From Pseudoglutamicibacter albus (lineage in GTDB: Bacteria; Actinomycetota; Actinomycetes; Actinomycetales; Micrococcaceae), in the NCBI RefSeq assembly GCF_022346425.1, contig NZ_JAKRCW010000003.1, forward strand, positions 1-64,000: a DNA stretch of 64,000 bases, given 5' to 3'. Under the pieces are notes generated by a model. The model was not told the origin of the DNA and did no database searches. It was given only the letters and a program-made list of their open reading frames with translations. Positions 19,887 through 28,364 of this stretch are shown piece by piece. Both the position numbers and the translations under genes were made by a program. Every line of letters begins with the position of its first letter. Within the stretch, counting starts at the first letter, position 1.

Positions 19887-20960
19887 CTAGATGGACAGGA
19901 TGCGGCTGAGGTAACGCGCGATCGCTCGTACTGCGCCCATCGAACCTGAATAGTCCATCCGGGTAGGGCCGAGTACCCCGAGCATCGCGGAACCATTAGC
20001 TCCATAACTGCTGGCCACAACTGAGGTGTCCGTGAGTTCCGCGTGGGTGTTCTCGCTTCCGATACGGACCACAACCTGGTCGTCGTCTGCTTCCATCTCT
20101 GAAAGCAGACGCAACAAGACAACTTGCTCTTCAAGGGTTTCCAATAAACCTGTCAGATCTTTACGGAAGTCCTGTTGCGAACGGGCAAGATTCGCCGTGC
20201 CAGAAAGCACTACCCTATCGACCTGGTGCGCTGTCAACGCGGACGCGATCGCTCGGGCCACGGTGTGGGCGAAGTCCAGAAGCTGCCGCGGCAGGTTGAA
20301 CCCAGTTGGGTCACCAGGTGGCGGTGAAGACACCGAAGTCAACACGCCGGTTACAGCGTGTAATGGTTTCCCGACGATGTGCTCGGCAATCTGATCGCGC
20401 ACTAAAGCGACGTCCACATCAGAGACCTCGTGCGGTGCTGGCACCATGCGTTGGGTCACATCGCCGTTGCTAGCGATCACAACGACCAGAACCTGGCCTG
20501 GCCCCATCGTGAGGATCTCAACGTGCCGGATCCGCGTGTTAGAAACCTTCGGGATCTGGATGACCGCAACCTGCTGGGTCAATGCGGACAGCGCGCGTGC
20601 CGTGCGCGCAAGAACGTCGTCGAGTTCCTCCGCGCCTTCAAGTAGCTGGTGGATCGCGCGACGTTCGGCCGCCGAAAGCGGCTTGATGTCCTCGATACGG
20701 TCAACGAAATAGCGGTAGCCCTGCTCAGTCGGGATACGGCCGGCCGAGGTATGGGGTGCTTCGATGAGTCCCTGCTCCTCCAAGACCGCCATGTCGTTAC
20801 GAATCGTGGCTGCCGAGACTCCAAGGTTATGCCGTTCAACGAGTGCGGCAGAACCGACCGGTTCGCGTGAGTTCACGTAATCGTCAACCACTGCGCGCAG
20901 CACATGCAAGCGGCGCGCGGTTGCACGGCTCACCGGCTTATCGCTGTCTGGGCGGACCAC
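19887..20960 (-). CDS. hrcA: Heat-inducible transcription repressor HrcA
   Basis: Repressor of class I heat-shock genes; binds CIRCE, with activity tuned by GroEL. It is 357 aa with an N-terminal winged helix (YVNSREPVGSAALVERHNLG, SAATIRNDMAVLEEQGLI) and a GAF-like core. GTG start with AGGAGGA 6 nt upstream. A CIRCE operator and a perfect TATAAT lie about 100-130 bp upstream, so hrcA and dnaJ are autoregulated. Confidence 0.97.
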   Translation of the reverse strand: MVRPDSDKPVSRATARRLHVLRAVVDDYVNSREPVGSAALVERHNLGVSAATIRNDMAVLEEQGLIEAPHTSAGRIPTEQGYRYFVDRIEDIKPLSAAERRAIHQLLEGAEELDDVLARTARALSALTQQVAVIQIPKVSNTRIRHVEILTMGPGQVLVVVIASNGDVTQRMVPAPHEVSDVDVALVRDQIAEHIVGKPLHAVTGVLTSVSSPPPGDPTGFNLPRQLLDFAHTVARAIASALTAHQVDRVVLSGTANLARSQQDFRKDLTGLLETLEEQVVLLRLLSEMEADDDQVVVRIGSENTHAELTDTSVVASSYGANGSAMLGVLGPTRMDYSGSMGAVRAIARYLSRILSI

Positions 20961-21057
20961 CTGAACTCCTCCTGCCTCATCCGGAAACTACGTGCCAACT
21001 ACCTGCCAGAGCCTCAGGAACCTTACAACTCTTCAGGAAACCCCTTCACGTTCCACT

Positions 21058-21084
21058 CTGGCACTCTAATGGCCTGAGTGCCAA
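21058..21084. promoter_or_regulatory. CIRCE operator of hrcA-dnaJ
   Basis: CTGGCACTC (21058-21066), a 9-nt spacer, then GAGTGCCAA (21076-21084). This matches the CIRCE consensus TTAGCACTC-N9-GAGTGCTAA except for the outer bases, as is common in actinobacteria. It begins right after the minus-strand -10 box, covering the transcription start. Confidence 0.92.
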
Positions 21085-21089
21085 TTATA
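21084..21089 (-). promoter_or_regulatory. -10 box of the hrcA promoter
   Basis: TATAAT on the minus strand, abutting the CIRCE element, so bound HrcA would block initiation. The -35 is poor. Confidence 0.7.
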
Positions 21090-21248
21090 TCGGTTGCCGT
21101 CCCGCTGTGGGCCCTACCGGATCGGGTTGCCACCCCGCCGCACCGTGCAGGCAAAGGTCCCCTGCGGATGCGCTAGGGCGTCGTAGGCTGTAAAAGAGTA
21201 GAACCGGCAGAGCCGCCCACCTCGGAATGTATCTAAAGGAGCCCAGTT

Positions 21249-22100
21249 ATGGATTGGAGTCAATGGGGCCCCGGCTCGATCTCTCAATCTGCCCGCAAAG
21301 CACCGCGCAAGGTCGCAGCGCAGGTAGGGCTCGTGCTTGAAGACGTTCAAAGCGGTTTCGTTGGCGAGGTGATCCGGACCGAACGCTCCGGTGGCGTCCG
21401 GGTTCTCGAGTTGGAAGACGGGCGTGGGGCTCGCCGTTCGTTCCCTGCCGGTTTCGGGTTCTGGATCGACGGTGAACCCGTCGAAATCGTTGAGCCTGCC
21501 TCGATAGCGGAAGCTGAACCGGTCACGAAAATCTCGGCATCTGGCTCGGTGTATGTCGAAGGTGCCCGGGCCAAGACAGCCCGCGCGGCACGTATTTGGG
21601 TCGAAGGCATCCACGATGCCGCACTCATTGAAAAAGTGTGGGGCCACGATCTGCGTGTCGAAGGCATCGTCGTGGAACCGATGCACGGCGCCGATGACCT
21701 CGCAAGCCTCGTCGAAGAGTTCGCCCCCACGCAGCAGCGCAGACTCGCGATACTACTGGACCACCTCGTCGAAGGCTCAAAAGAAACCCGTATCGCCGCC
21801 GAAGCGATGCGTGTTCCGGGAGCCCGCGAACACGTCCTGATCGTCGGGCATCCATTCGTGGACGTGTGGGAAGCAGTCAAACCTGAGAAAGTGGGGCTCA
21901 GAACGTGGCCGCAGATCCCCCGCGGCCAAGACTGGAAACGCGGAATGCTGCGGCATCTAGGGTGGCCTGCTGAAACTGATGCCGACGTGGGGGCAGGTTT
22001 CTCCCGCATCCTCGAATCCGTCTCCAGCTACGCTGACCTGCGGCCTGAGCTGCTGGGCAAAGTTGAACACATGATCGACTTCGTCTCAGTTGAGGACTAA
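21249..22100 (+). CDS. DUF3097 family protein
   Basis: 283-aa soluble protein of the actinobacterial DUF3097 family. AAGGAG lies a few bases before the ATG. Features include RGARRSFPAGFGFWIDGEPV near the middle and a TOPRIM-like central region: ARIWVEGIHDAALIEKVWGH, with conserved Glu, then LAILLDHLVEG with Asp. This suggests a metal-dependent nuclease-like fold, but no function is established. It diverges from hrcA. Confidence 0.85.
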   Translation: MDWSQWGPGSISQSARKAPRKVAAQVGLVLEDVQSGFVGEVIRTERSGGVRVLELEDGRGARRSFPAGFGFWIDGEPVEIVEPASIAEAEPVTKISASGSVYVEGARAKTARAARIWVEGIHDAALIEKVWGHDLRVEGIVVEPMHGADDLASLVEEFAPTQQRRLAILLDHLVEGSKETRIAAEAMRVPGAREHVLIVGHPFVDVWEAVKPEKVGLRTWPQIPRGQDWKRGMLRHLGWPAETDADVGAGFSRILESVSSYADLRPELLGKVEHMIDFVSVED

Positions 22101-22197
22101 GAGGTTCCGGCTGATAGGACTGTTCAAGAAGAACTGAGGACAGACAACTTCACAGTCAGCGAACGTGAAAAGCGACACAGCTGAGTGTTGTCCAGAA

Positions 22198-22248
22198 GTA
22201 GTAGCCCATGTACTACTACAGTCTGATGAGGCTGTAGTAGCTGATGAG
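22198..22248 (+). repeat. Overlapping GTAGTAG hairpins and CTGATGAG repeat
   Basis: GTAGTAG (22198-22204) can pair with CTACTAC (22213-22219). Alternatively CTACTACAG (22213-22221) pairs with CTGTAGTAG (22232-22240). The shared central arm makes these exclusive. CTGATGAG occurs in the second loop (22223-22230) and again at 22241-22248. All lie 40-90 bp before the DUF4870 gene, in the promoter or leader position. Confidence 0.6.
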
Positions 22249-22287
22249 TAATATAGTCGACAACTGTTTTCTAGAGAGGAACAAAGC

Positions 22288-22689
22288 GTGACGAACCCGA
22301 CACCTGGGCGCCCTCAGCAGCCTCGGGATAAAGAGACGTCGACTGACTCGCTGCCCCTTGCCCCGAGCGAGGACAGGCGCTGGGCCACAGTCTCACATTT
22401 CGGGGCGATCGCTGGGTTCATTCCCGCGATGATCATCCACTACCTGTTCAAGGATCGCGGGCCGTTCACCGCCCAAGAATCACGTGAAGCCGTGAACTTC
22501 ACGCTCCCGCTCACAGCCTTGATGTTCGTCCTGATGCTACTGGCGATATTCATTCCAGGTATCGGTTCGATCTTCTCCGTAGCACTTGTTGTGGTGTGGC
22601 TGTATATGACGTTCTCCGGAATCGTCGCCGGCATCGAAGTCAACAAAGGCCGCCCTTACCTGTACCGCTTCAATATGCGCTTGTTCTAA
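22288..22689 (+). CDS. DUF4870 (Tic20-like) membrane protein
   Basis: 133-aa integral membrane protein of unknown function. A polar, Pro-rich N-terminus (1-30) precedes hydrophobic segments near 37-55, 72-92 and 95-115; the last two nearly run together. WATVSHFGAIAGF and EAVNFTLPLT are typical family motifs. GTG start with AGAGAGGA 7-8 nt upstream. Its upstream region holds the unusual overlapping inverted repeats at 22198-22248. Confidence 0.85.
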   Translation: MTNPTPGRPQQPRDKETSTDSLPLAPSEDRRWATVSHFGAIAGFIPAMIIHYLFKDRGPFTAQESREAVNFTLPLTALMFVLMLLAIFIPGIGSIFSVALVVVWLYMTFSGIVAGIEVNKGRPYLYRFNMRLF

Positions 22690-22698
22690 TTCTCGCCG

Positions 22699-23952
22699 CT
22701 AATTCTCGATCAGTTCGAGCACTAGACCGTCAGCGAGCAAACGCCCTTTCAACGTCAAGATAAACCGATCACCATCTTCGGGTGTGGGCTTTTCGTTGCC
22801 AGCACCATCAACGATGTGACCTAAGCCGCGCGCCACGAACCCGGGTAGGCGCCCGCGCTCACTGAGCGAAAGCATCGAAACAGGAAGCCCGCTGGCCAAG
22901 CGAATCGAGAGCATAATGTTCTCAAGATGGCGAGCATCAGCCGAAGGAACTTCCCGCGCCAACGCCGGCGAGACGCCCGCGTCGATGCGTTGCTGATACG
23001 CCGAAGGATGCTTCACATTCCACCAACGGATACCCCCGATGTGCGAATGTGCGCCCGGCCCAATCCCCCACCAATCCTGATTACGCCAATACGCAACGTT
23101 ATGGCGAGCCTGATGTTGCTCAGAGCGCGCCCAGTTGGAGACTTCATACCAACTGAAACCAGCATCGGCGAGTACCGCATCAGCCAGCTCATACTTCTCG
23201 GCGTGATCGTCCTCATCGACCATCGGGACCTCGCCACGGCGCATCTGTGCAGCCAGCTTGGTGCCAGGCTCAACAATGAGCGAATACGCCGAAACATGAT
23301 CCGGCTCCAACGCTAAAGCCGCATCCATGGAAGCCTGCCAATCAGCGATGGACTCCCCCGGCGTCCCATAGATCAAGTCAACAGATACATCCAAGCCAGC
23401 ATCGCGCGCCCACTGCACCGCCTGCGGTACACGCTCCGGGCTGTGAGTTCGATCCAGGGTAGACAGAACGTGCGGCACCGCCGACTGCATCCCGAACGAA
23501 ACCCGGGTAAAACCACCGGCCCTCAGTTCAGCGAGCGATTCAGGCGTGACCGAGTCCGGGTTCGCCTCCGTGGTGACCTCCGCATCGGGTGCGACACCAT
23601 ACAGTGAACGCGCACGCTCAAGGATCATGACCAGGTCCCCTGCTGGCAACAAGGTCGGAGTGCCGCCGCCGAAAAAGACCGTTGACAGCTCGCGAGGCAC
23701 AGCACCAGCGCGACGTAAAACCTCGGCAGAAAAATCCACCTCACGCGCCGCAGCGAGCGCGTACGTGTCTTGGCTTGCGCCATGACCTAACTCAGTAGCC
23801 GTATAGGTATTGAAATCGCAGTAGCCGCAACGGACCGCGCAAAACGGGATATGGACGTAGAAGCTCAAAGAACGCTCATGCGCATCCGCGACCGACTCGC
23901 GCGTGAGAGCTCCATCGGCTGGGGCGGGATCCCCCTCCGGCAGCTGCGCCAT
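22699..23952 (-). CDS. hemW: Radical SAM heme chaperone HemW
   Basis: Radical-SAM protein formerly called oxygen-independent coproporphyrinogen oxidase-like; binds haem and transfers it to respiratory enzymes. It is 417 aa with the [4Fe-4S] motif CAVRCGYC near residue 38, GGGTPTLL and a C-terminal HemN domain. It overlaps the lepA stop by one base, the usual lepA-hemW pairing. Confidence 0.95.
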   Translation of the reverse strand: MAQLPEGDPAPADGALTRESVADAHERSLSFYVHIPFCAVRCGYCDFNTYTATELGHGASQDTYALAAAREVDFSAEVLRRAGAVPRELSTVFFGGGTPTLLPAGDLVMILERARSLYGVAPDAEVTTEANPDSVTPESLAELRAGGFTRVSFGMQSAVPHVLSTLDRTHSPERVPQAVQWARDAGLDVSVDLIYGTPGESIADWQASMDAALALEPDHVSAYSLIVEPGTKLAAQMRRGEVPMVDEDDHAEKYELADAVLADAGFSWYEVSNWARSEQHQARHNVAYWRNQDWWGIGPGAHSHIGGIRWWNVKHPSAYQQRIDAGVSPALAREVPSADARHLENIMLSIRLASGLPVSMLSLSERGRLPGFVARGLGHIVDGAGNEKPTPEDGDRFILTLKGRLLADGLVLELIEN

Positions 23953-25802
23953 TACTTCTTCTTGCCCCCGTTATCGTCCGAGGACAACGCGGCAATGAAG
24001 GCCTCTTGCGGGACCTCAACGCGCCCCACCATCTTCATGCGCTTCTTACCTTCCTTCTGCTTCTCAAGCAGCTTGCGCTTACGGCTAATGTCACCGCCGT
24101 AACACTTGGCAAGAACGTCCTTACGGATAGCGCGAATATTCTCACGCGCAATAATGCGGGAACCGATCGCTGCCTGGATCGGTACCTCGAACTGCTGACG
24201 AGGAATCAACTCACGCAACCGAGAAGTCATCATCACGCCATACGAGTACGCGTTGTCCTTGTGGGTGATCGCGGAGAAAGCGTCCACGCGCTCACCCTGC
24301 AACAGGATATCGACCTTTACCAGATCCGCTTCCTGCGCGCCATCAGCCTGCCAGTTCAGTGACGCATAACCGCGGGTGCGGGACTTGAGGTGGTCGAAGA
24401 AATCGAACACGATCTCAGCCAGCGGCAAGCGGTAACGCATCTCCACGCGTTCCTCGGACAAATAGTCCATGCCCATCATGTTGCCGCGGCGGCTCTGACA
24501 CAGCTCCATGACCGCGCCGATGAACTCAGCCGGGGTAATCACGGTCGCTGAAACCATCGGCTCGGTGATCGATTTCAGCTTCCCATCCGGGAACTCAGAC
24601 GGGTTTGTCACGTGAACATGCGAGCCATCCTCAGTCACGACGTCGTACTCAACGTTGGGGGCTGTGGAAATGAGGTCAAGGTTGAACTCGCGTTCAAGTC
24701 GCTCGCGAATGATCTCAAGGTGCAACAGGCCGAGGAAACCAACGCGGAAACCGAAGCCCAACGCAGCGGAGGTCTCCGGTTCGTACACGAGCGCGGCGTC
24801 GTTGAGACGCAACTTATCCAACGCATCACGCAACACCGGGAAATCCGAGCCATCGATCGGGAACAATCCTGAGAAAACCATCGGCTGAGGCTCGTCATAG
24901 CCCGCCAAATGCTCGGATGCGGGGTTCGTGAAGTTCGTGACCGTGTCACCGACCTTCGACTGGCGGACATCCTTAACACCCGTGATGAGGTAGCCCACCT
25001 CACCAGCTGCCAGGCCATCAGTCGGAATAGGGCCTGGCGAAGAAACACCGATCTCCAACAGCTCATAGCTCACGCCAGAAGACATCATCTTGACCTTCTC
25101 GCGCGGCTTGAGCCGGCCATCGACAACACGGACGTAGGTGACCACGCCACGGTAGACGTCATACACAGAGTCAAAAATCATGGCGCGGGCCGGCGCGTCA
25201 AGCGTGCCTTCAGGAGCCGGAACATCGCGGACGATCTTCTCCAACAATGCCTCGACACCCTCACCGGTTTTACCCGAAACCCGCAAGACATCATCCGGTT
25301 CACAACCGATCAGGTTCGCAAGCTCTACAGCAAAGAAATCAGGTTGGGCATTCGGAAGGTCGATCTTGTTCAGAACTGGGATGATCGTGAGCTCATGCTC
25401 CATCGCCAGATACAGGTTCGCTAGCGTCTGCGCCTCGATGCCTTGGGCAGCATCAACCAAAAGAATGGCGCCCTCGCACGCGGCCAATGAACGCGAAACC
25501 TCATACGTGAAGTCCACGTGACCCGGCGTGTCGATCATGTTCAGAGCGAATGTCTTACCATCCAGTTCCCACGGCATACGCACTGCCTGCGACTTGATGG
25601 TGATGCCGCGCTCACGCTCAATATCCATGTTGTCCAGGTACTGGGCGCGCATTTCGCGAGGTTCAACAACACCAGTCGCCTGCAACATACGGTCAGCCAG
25701 CGTCGACTTACCGTGGTCGATATGGGCGATGATGCAAAAATTCCGAATGACGTCCATAGGAGTCTTCGAAGGGACCTGCGGCGTAACGGCCTGAGGGGAC
25801 AC
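23952..25802 (-). CDS. lepA: Elongation factor 4 (back-translocase)
   Basis: Ribosome-bound translational GTPase that rescues or remodels stalled ribosomes; 616 aa. G1 AHIDHGKST (26-34), [20 protein letters not shown] and the LepA-specific C-terminal domain are all visible. The preceding 190 bp on the minus strand presumably hold its promoter. First gene of lepA-hemW. Confidence 0.97.
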   Translation of the reverse strand: MSPQAVTPQVPSKTPMDVIRNFCIIAHIDHGKSTLADRMLQATGVVEPREMRAQYLDNMDIERERGITIKSQAVRMPWELDGKTFALNMIDTPGHVDFTYEVSRSLAACEGAILLVDAAQGIEAQTLANLYLAMEHELTIIPVLNKIDLPNAQPDFFAVELANLIGCEPDDVLRVSGKTGEGVEALLEKIVRDVPAPEGTLDAPARAMIFDSVYDVYRGVVTYVRVVDGRLKPREKVKMMSSGVSYELLEIGVSSPGPIPTDGLAAGEVGYLITGVKDVRQSKVGDTVTNFTNPASEHLAGYDEPQPMVFSGLFPIDGSDFPVLRDALDKLRLNDAALVYEPETSAALGFGFRVGFLGLLHLEIIRERLEREFNLDLISTAPNVEYDVVTEDGSHVHVTNPSEFPDGKLKSITEPMVSATVITPAEFIGAVMELCQSRRGNMMGMDYLSEERVEMRYRLPLAEIVFDFFDHLKSRTRGYASLNWQADGAQEADLVKVDILLQGERVDAFSAITHKDNAYSYGVMMTSRLRELIPRQQFEVPIQAAIGSRIIARENIRAIRKDVLAKCYGGDISRKRKLLEKQKEGKKRMKMVGRVEVPQEAFIAALSSDDNGGKKK

Positions 25803-25939
25803 GGAGAGGGCCTCACTTCACACTGCGAAACTCGAACTCCCTTAGTATCTCATGAGCTTCAGTAGCATCTCTAAGGCCTAGAGCCTGAGACGAAGCTAGC
25901 TCACGATGCACGCCTCGGCTGCAAGGGGCTACCGGAGCC

Positions 25940-25961
25940 GTTGAGTATCAGTTGAGTATCA
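25940..25961 (+). repeat. Tandem 11-bp repeat upstream of the MazF-like gene
   Basis: GTTGAGTATCA occurs twice head to tail (25940-25950, 25951-25961), 19 bp before the -10 box at 25980. An 11-bp step is one helical turn, so both copies face the same side and could be regulator half-sites. Confidence 0.6.
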
Positions 25962-25979
25962 AGAGGGCGGCTGTGGACA

Positions 25980-25985
25980 TAAAAT
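25980..25985 (+). promoter_or_regulatory. -10 box for the MazF-like gene, probably leaderless
   Basis: TAAAAT ends 7 nt before the ATG at 25993 and no Shine-Dalgarno is present. This favours the ATG at 25993 over the in-frame GTG at 25987. Confidence 0.5.
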
Positions 25986-25992
25986 AGTGGGC

Positions 25993-26625
25993 ATGTCTTC
26001 CCAAGGCCGATTCTTCACCCAGCTTCTACGCGTGGCGCGCCCGCTCATCAAACGTTTCCTCTCATCCCAAAGCGGTGACCAAACATCAACGCGTGGTCCG
26101 CGTCCGTCATCCTCCCCGCGTCCTTCCCGTTCGCACCAGCAGCAGAGTTCGAAACAGCCTCAGCGTTCGCAACAGCCTCAGCGCCAGTCGAGCTCGAGCC
26201 GCAACGCCTCTGCTCGTAAGGCACCCGTTACTGCAGGGGCGTATCCGGGCGACTATACGGGCCGTCTCACCGCGGTCTATGATCCGCATCCCGATGGCAA
26301 TCCTGACCCGGGCGAGGTCGTGTGGGCCTGGGTCCCGTATGAAGAGGACCACAGTCATGGCAAGGACCGGCCCGTTCTGCTTGCCGGTTGGGATGGTCCG
26401 TGGATGCTCGGTTTCATGCTGACCTCGAAAGACCACGATGACCGCCGCGATCACGCCGAGTTCGTCGACATTGGCTCAGGCGCGTGGGATAAAGAACGCA
26501 GACCAAGCGAAGCGCGGATCTCACGGGTGATCCGCATCAACCCTGACTCGGTCCGTCGTGTTGGCGCGATTCTCGATAAAAGCCGCTTTGACCTGGTGAT
26601 CAGCGAGTACAACCGCCACCATTAA
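25993..26625 (+). CDS. PemK/MazF-like protein with basic low-complexity N-terminus
   Basis: 210 aa. Residues 1-85 are rich in Ser, Gln, Arg and Pro and probably disordered. The C-terminal half resembles the PemK/MazF fold: PGDYTGRLTAVYDPHPDG, GEVVWAWVPYEEDHSHGKDRPVLLAG (described here in two parts of the same region), then WMLGFMLTSKDHDD and a terminal helix. MazF enzymes cleave mRNA, but no antitoxin ORF is adjacent. The lepA/rpsT position looks like a stable chromosomal locus, so a housekeeping or RNA-binding role is possible. Function unproven. Confidence 0.7.
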   Translation: MSSQGRFFTQLLRVARPLIKRFLSSQSGDQTSTRGPRPSSSPRPSRSHQQQSSKQPQRSQQPQRQSSSSRNASARKAPVTAGAYPGDYTGRLTAVYDPHPDGNPDPGEVVWAWVPYEEDHSHGKDRPVLLAGWDGPWMLGFMLTSKDHDDRRDHAEFVDIGSGAWDKERRPSEARISRVIRINPDSVRRVGAILDKSRFDLVISEYNRHH

Positions 26626-26634
26626 AAGGGCGCG

Positions 26635-26656
26635 TCACTGGAGAGTCACTGGAGAG
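26635..26656 (+). repeat. Tandem 11-bp repeat after the MazF-like gene
   Basis: TCACTGGAGAG is repeated head to tail (26635-26645, 26646-26656), 10 bp past the MazF-like stop. Its unit length equals that of the different repeat before the gene. Possibly replication slippage. Confidence 0.55.
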
Positions 26657-26747
26657 GGGTAGGTCCGATCCCCAAGCCACGGTTCAAGCGTAGGCGAACG
26701 TGGGCCACTGTGGTGTGGCTCATGCGGCATGAACAGTCAATGAATGT

Positions 26748-26753
26748 TAGGAT
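26748..26753 (+). promoter_or_regulatory. Candidate -10 box of rpsT
   Basis: TAGGAT within GTTAGGATGG, about 125 bp before the rpsT start. This implies a leader of roughly 120 nt. The -35 is poor. Confidence 0.4.
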
Positions 26754-26789
26754 GGTCGCTAGTGTGTCCGCGCGTGGTCGACGGGCACT

Positions 26790-26837
26790 CGTAGCTACCG
26801 GACCCAGTTCCCCACTCTCTCAGTCGTGGTAGCTACG
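26790..26837 (+). other. rpsT leader hairpin
   Basis: CGTAGCTACC (26790-26799) and GGTAGCTACG (26828-26837) are perfect complements with a 28-nt loop, ending 41 nt before the rpsT GTG. S20 autoregulates its translation in other bacteria, and this could be an S20-binding or structural leader element. Confidence 0.55.
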
Positions 26838-26878
26838 GAACCCTCAGACCCAATTCATCTTCAACACGAAGGAACAAC

Positions 26879-27139
26879 GTGGCGAACATCAAGTCGCAGA
26901 AGAAGCGCATCATTACCAACGAGAAGGCGCGCCAGCGCAATCAGGCGGTCAAGTCTGAACTGCGCACTTTCGAGAAGAAGGTCCGCGCTGCAGTTGAGGC
27001 CGGCGATAAGGACGCCGCCATCCCAGCTCTTCAGGCTGCAAGCCGCAAGCTCGACAAGGCAGCAACCAAGAAGGTTATTCACAAGAACCAGGCTGCAAAC
27101 CGTAAGTCGAAGCTCGCTCAGGCCGTCAACGGTCTCTAA
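26879..27139 (+). CDS. rpsT: 30S ribosomal protein S20
   Basis: Primary 16S rRNA-binding protein of the small subunit; 86 aa, Lys/Arg-rich and helical, beginning [23 protein letters not shown] start with AAGGA about 6 nt upstream. Monocistronic: it has its own promoter and structured leader, and a strong terminator at 27181-27214. Confidence 0.97.
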   Translation: MANIKSQKKRIITNEKARQRNQAVKSELRTFEKKVRAAVEAGDKDAAIPALQAASRKLDKAATKKVIHKNQAANRKSKLAQAVNGL

Positions 27140-27157
27140 GCGATCAACCTTGAGTAA

Positions 27158-27173
27158 CCGGTGAGAACACCGG
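27158..27173 (+). other. Small hairpin after rpsT
   Basis: CCGGTG-AGAA-CACCGG: a 6-bp stem with a 4-nt loop, between the rpsT stop and the main terminator. Probably stabilises the 3' end or aids termination. Confidence 0.5.
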
Positions 27174-27180
27174 ATACGTG

Positions 27181-27214
27181 ACCAGGGGCCCATCCACTCG
27201 GATGGGCCCCTGGT
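27181..27214 (+). terminator. rpsT terminator
   Basis: Perfect 15-bp GC-rich stem (ACCAGGGGCCCATCC at 27181-27195 with 27200-27214), loop ACTC, then TTGTGTTG. It can also stop holA readthrough from the other strand. Confidence 0.88.
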
Positions 27215-27283
27215 TTGTGTTGCGGGCGAAAATGCTCGGTATTCACTAGCCCGGCTGCACTCCCTTCACCTGGGTGGCGAGGT

Positions 27284-28318
27284 TTAGGAAGCGCGCGGCC
27301 CGGCCGCCGCCATCCGAGAGATAGCAATAACGTAGCGTTCCAACGCATACTCGGGGTTGCGTGAAGCGCCTTTGAGCATGTGGTCTGTTGTAGCGATCAA
27401 CTGAACGGCTTTGGCGATATTGAAAGCAGAGAACCGCCTCGCCGAAGCCTGCGCTTGCTTGACCATCCACGGCGCCATCTTAAGTTCGGATGCCAACTGT
27501 CCTGCGGGTGCGGAGCTGCCGGCTACCTTCGCGATCTGCCGGACCTTACCGCCAATCGCGCCAAGCAGCGGAACAGGGTCAAGCCCGCTAGCTAACGCAT
27601 AACGCAAGAGACTGACCGCTTCGGCTCCCCTACCTGCCACAGCGGCATCGGCCACCGCAAAGCCTGTGGTCTCTAACCGGCCACCAAAATACGTGGTGAC
27701 CGCATCCACGGTAATGGGTCCGTCGATATCGGAAGCCAACTGGGACACGGCGGCTCCCAGTTCGGCTACATCGCTACCTACCGAATCCACTAAAGCTCTC
27801 ACCGCTTCAGGGTCCACCTTGCGGCGCAGACTCTTGAACTCCCCCAGCACGAAGTCTTGACGTTCTTGGTCCTTTTTAAGAGGGGAAACATCGATCACGC
27901 TAGCGCGTTTCTTCAACACGTTGACTAGCGTTTTGCCGCGTTGCCCACCACTGTGATGCAACACGAGGACAGCGTCCTCCTGCGGCGCTTCAATATAGCT
28001 GAGCAAATCCTTCTGGAGGGCCTCGTTCATCTTCTCCAGGCCGTGGATTTCAATCAGCGGAGAACCGCCAAACAGTGACGGACTCGAAGCGAGAATGAGC
28101 TGGGAAGGTTCGTAGGACTCACCGTCGATCCGGGTCACCTCGATGGACGGGTCCGCAGCCCGGGCCTTGGAACGGACGACTTCAAAAGCGCGTGCGGCTT
28201 GATAATCATCGGCACCGTCAAGAAACACCAACGGGGCCGGTTCAGCTGACCGGAAGTTAGGGCCACGCTGCCCTCCAGCGGACCTGGTGGCTCGCTTCGA
28301 GCGGGCAGGTGGTGTCAT
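27284..28318 (-). CDS. holA: DNA polymerase III subunit delta
   Basis: Clamp-loader subunit that opens the beta clamp; 344 aa. After a basic N-terminus it shows PLVFLDGADDYQAARAFEVV, an AAA+-like fold (LIEIHGLEKMNEALQKDLL) and the C-terminal collar domain. It follows comEC by 46 bp, the standard comEA-comEC-holA order. Confidence 0.93.
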   Translation of the reverse strand: MTPPARSKRATRSAGGQRGPNFRSAEPAPLVFLDGADDYQAARAFEVVRSKARAADPSIEVTRIDGESYEPSQLILASSPSLFGGSPLIEIHGLEKMNEALQKDLLSYIEAPQEDAVLVLHHSGGQRGKTLVNVLKKRASVIDVSPLKKDQERQDFVLGEFKSLRRKVDPEAVRALVDSVGSDVAELGAAVSQLASDIDGPITVDAVTTYFGGRLETTGFAVADAAVAGRGAEAVSLLRYALASGLDPVPLLGAIGGKVRQIAKVAGSSAPAGQLASELKMAPWMVKQAQASARRFSAFNIAKAVQLIATTDHMLKGASRNPEYALERYVIAISRMAAAGPRAS

Positions 28319-28364
28319 CGTGTCTCCTCAACGGAATAGAGCAACGCTAAAGCGCAGATTCTAC

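Noticed and set aside
22223-22248. Hammerhead ribozyme core (CTGATGAG)
   Set aside because: No GAAA partner or cleavage-site stem in the right order; the motif is only a short repeat.
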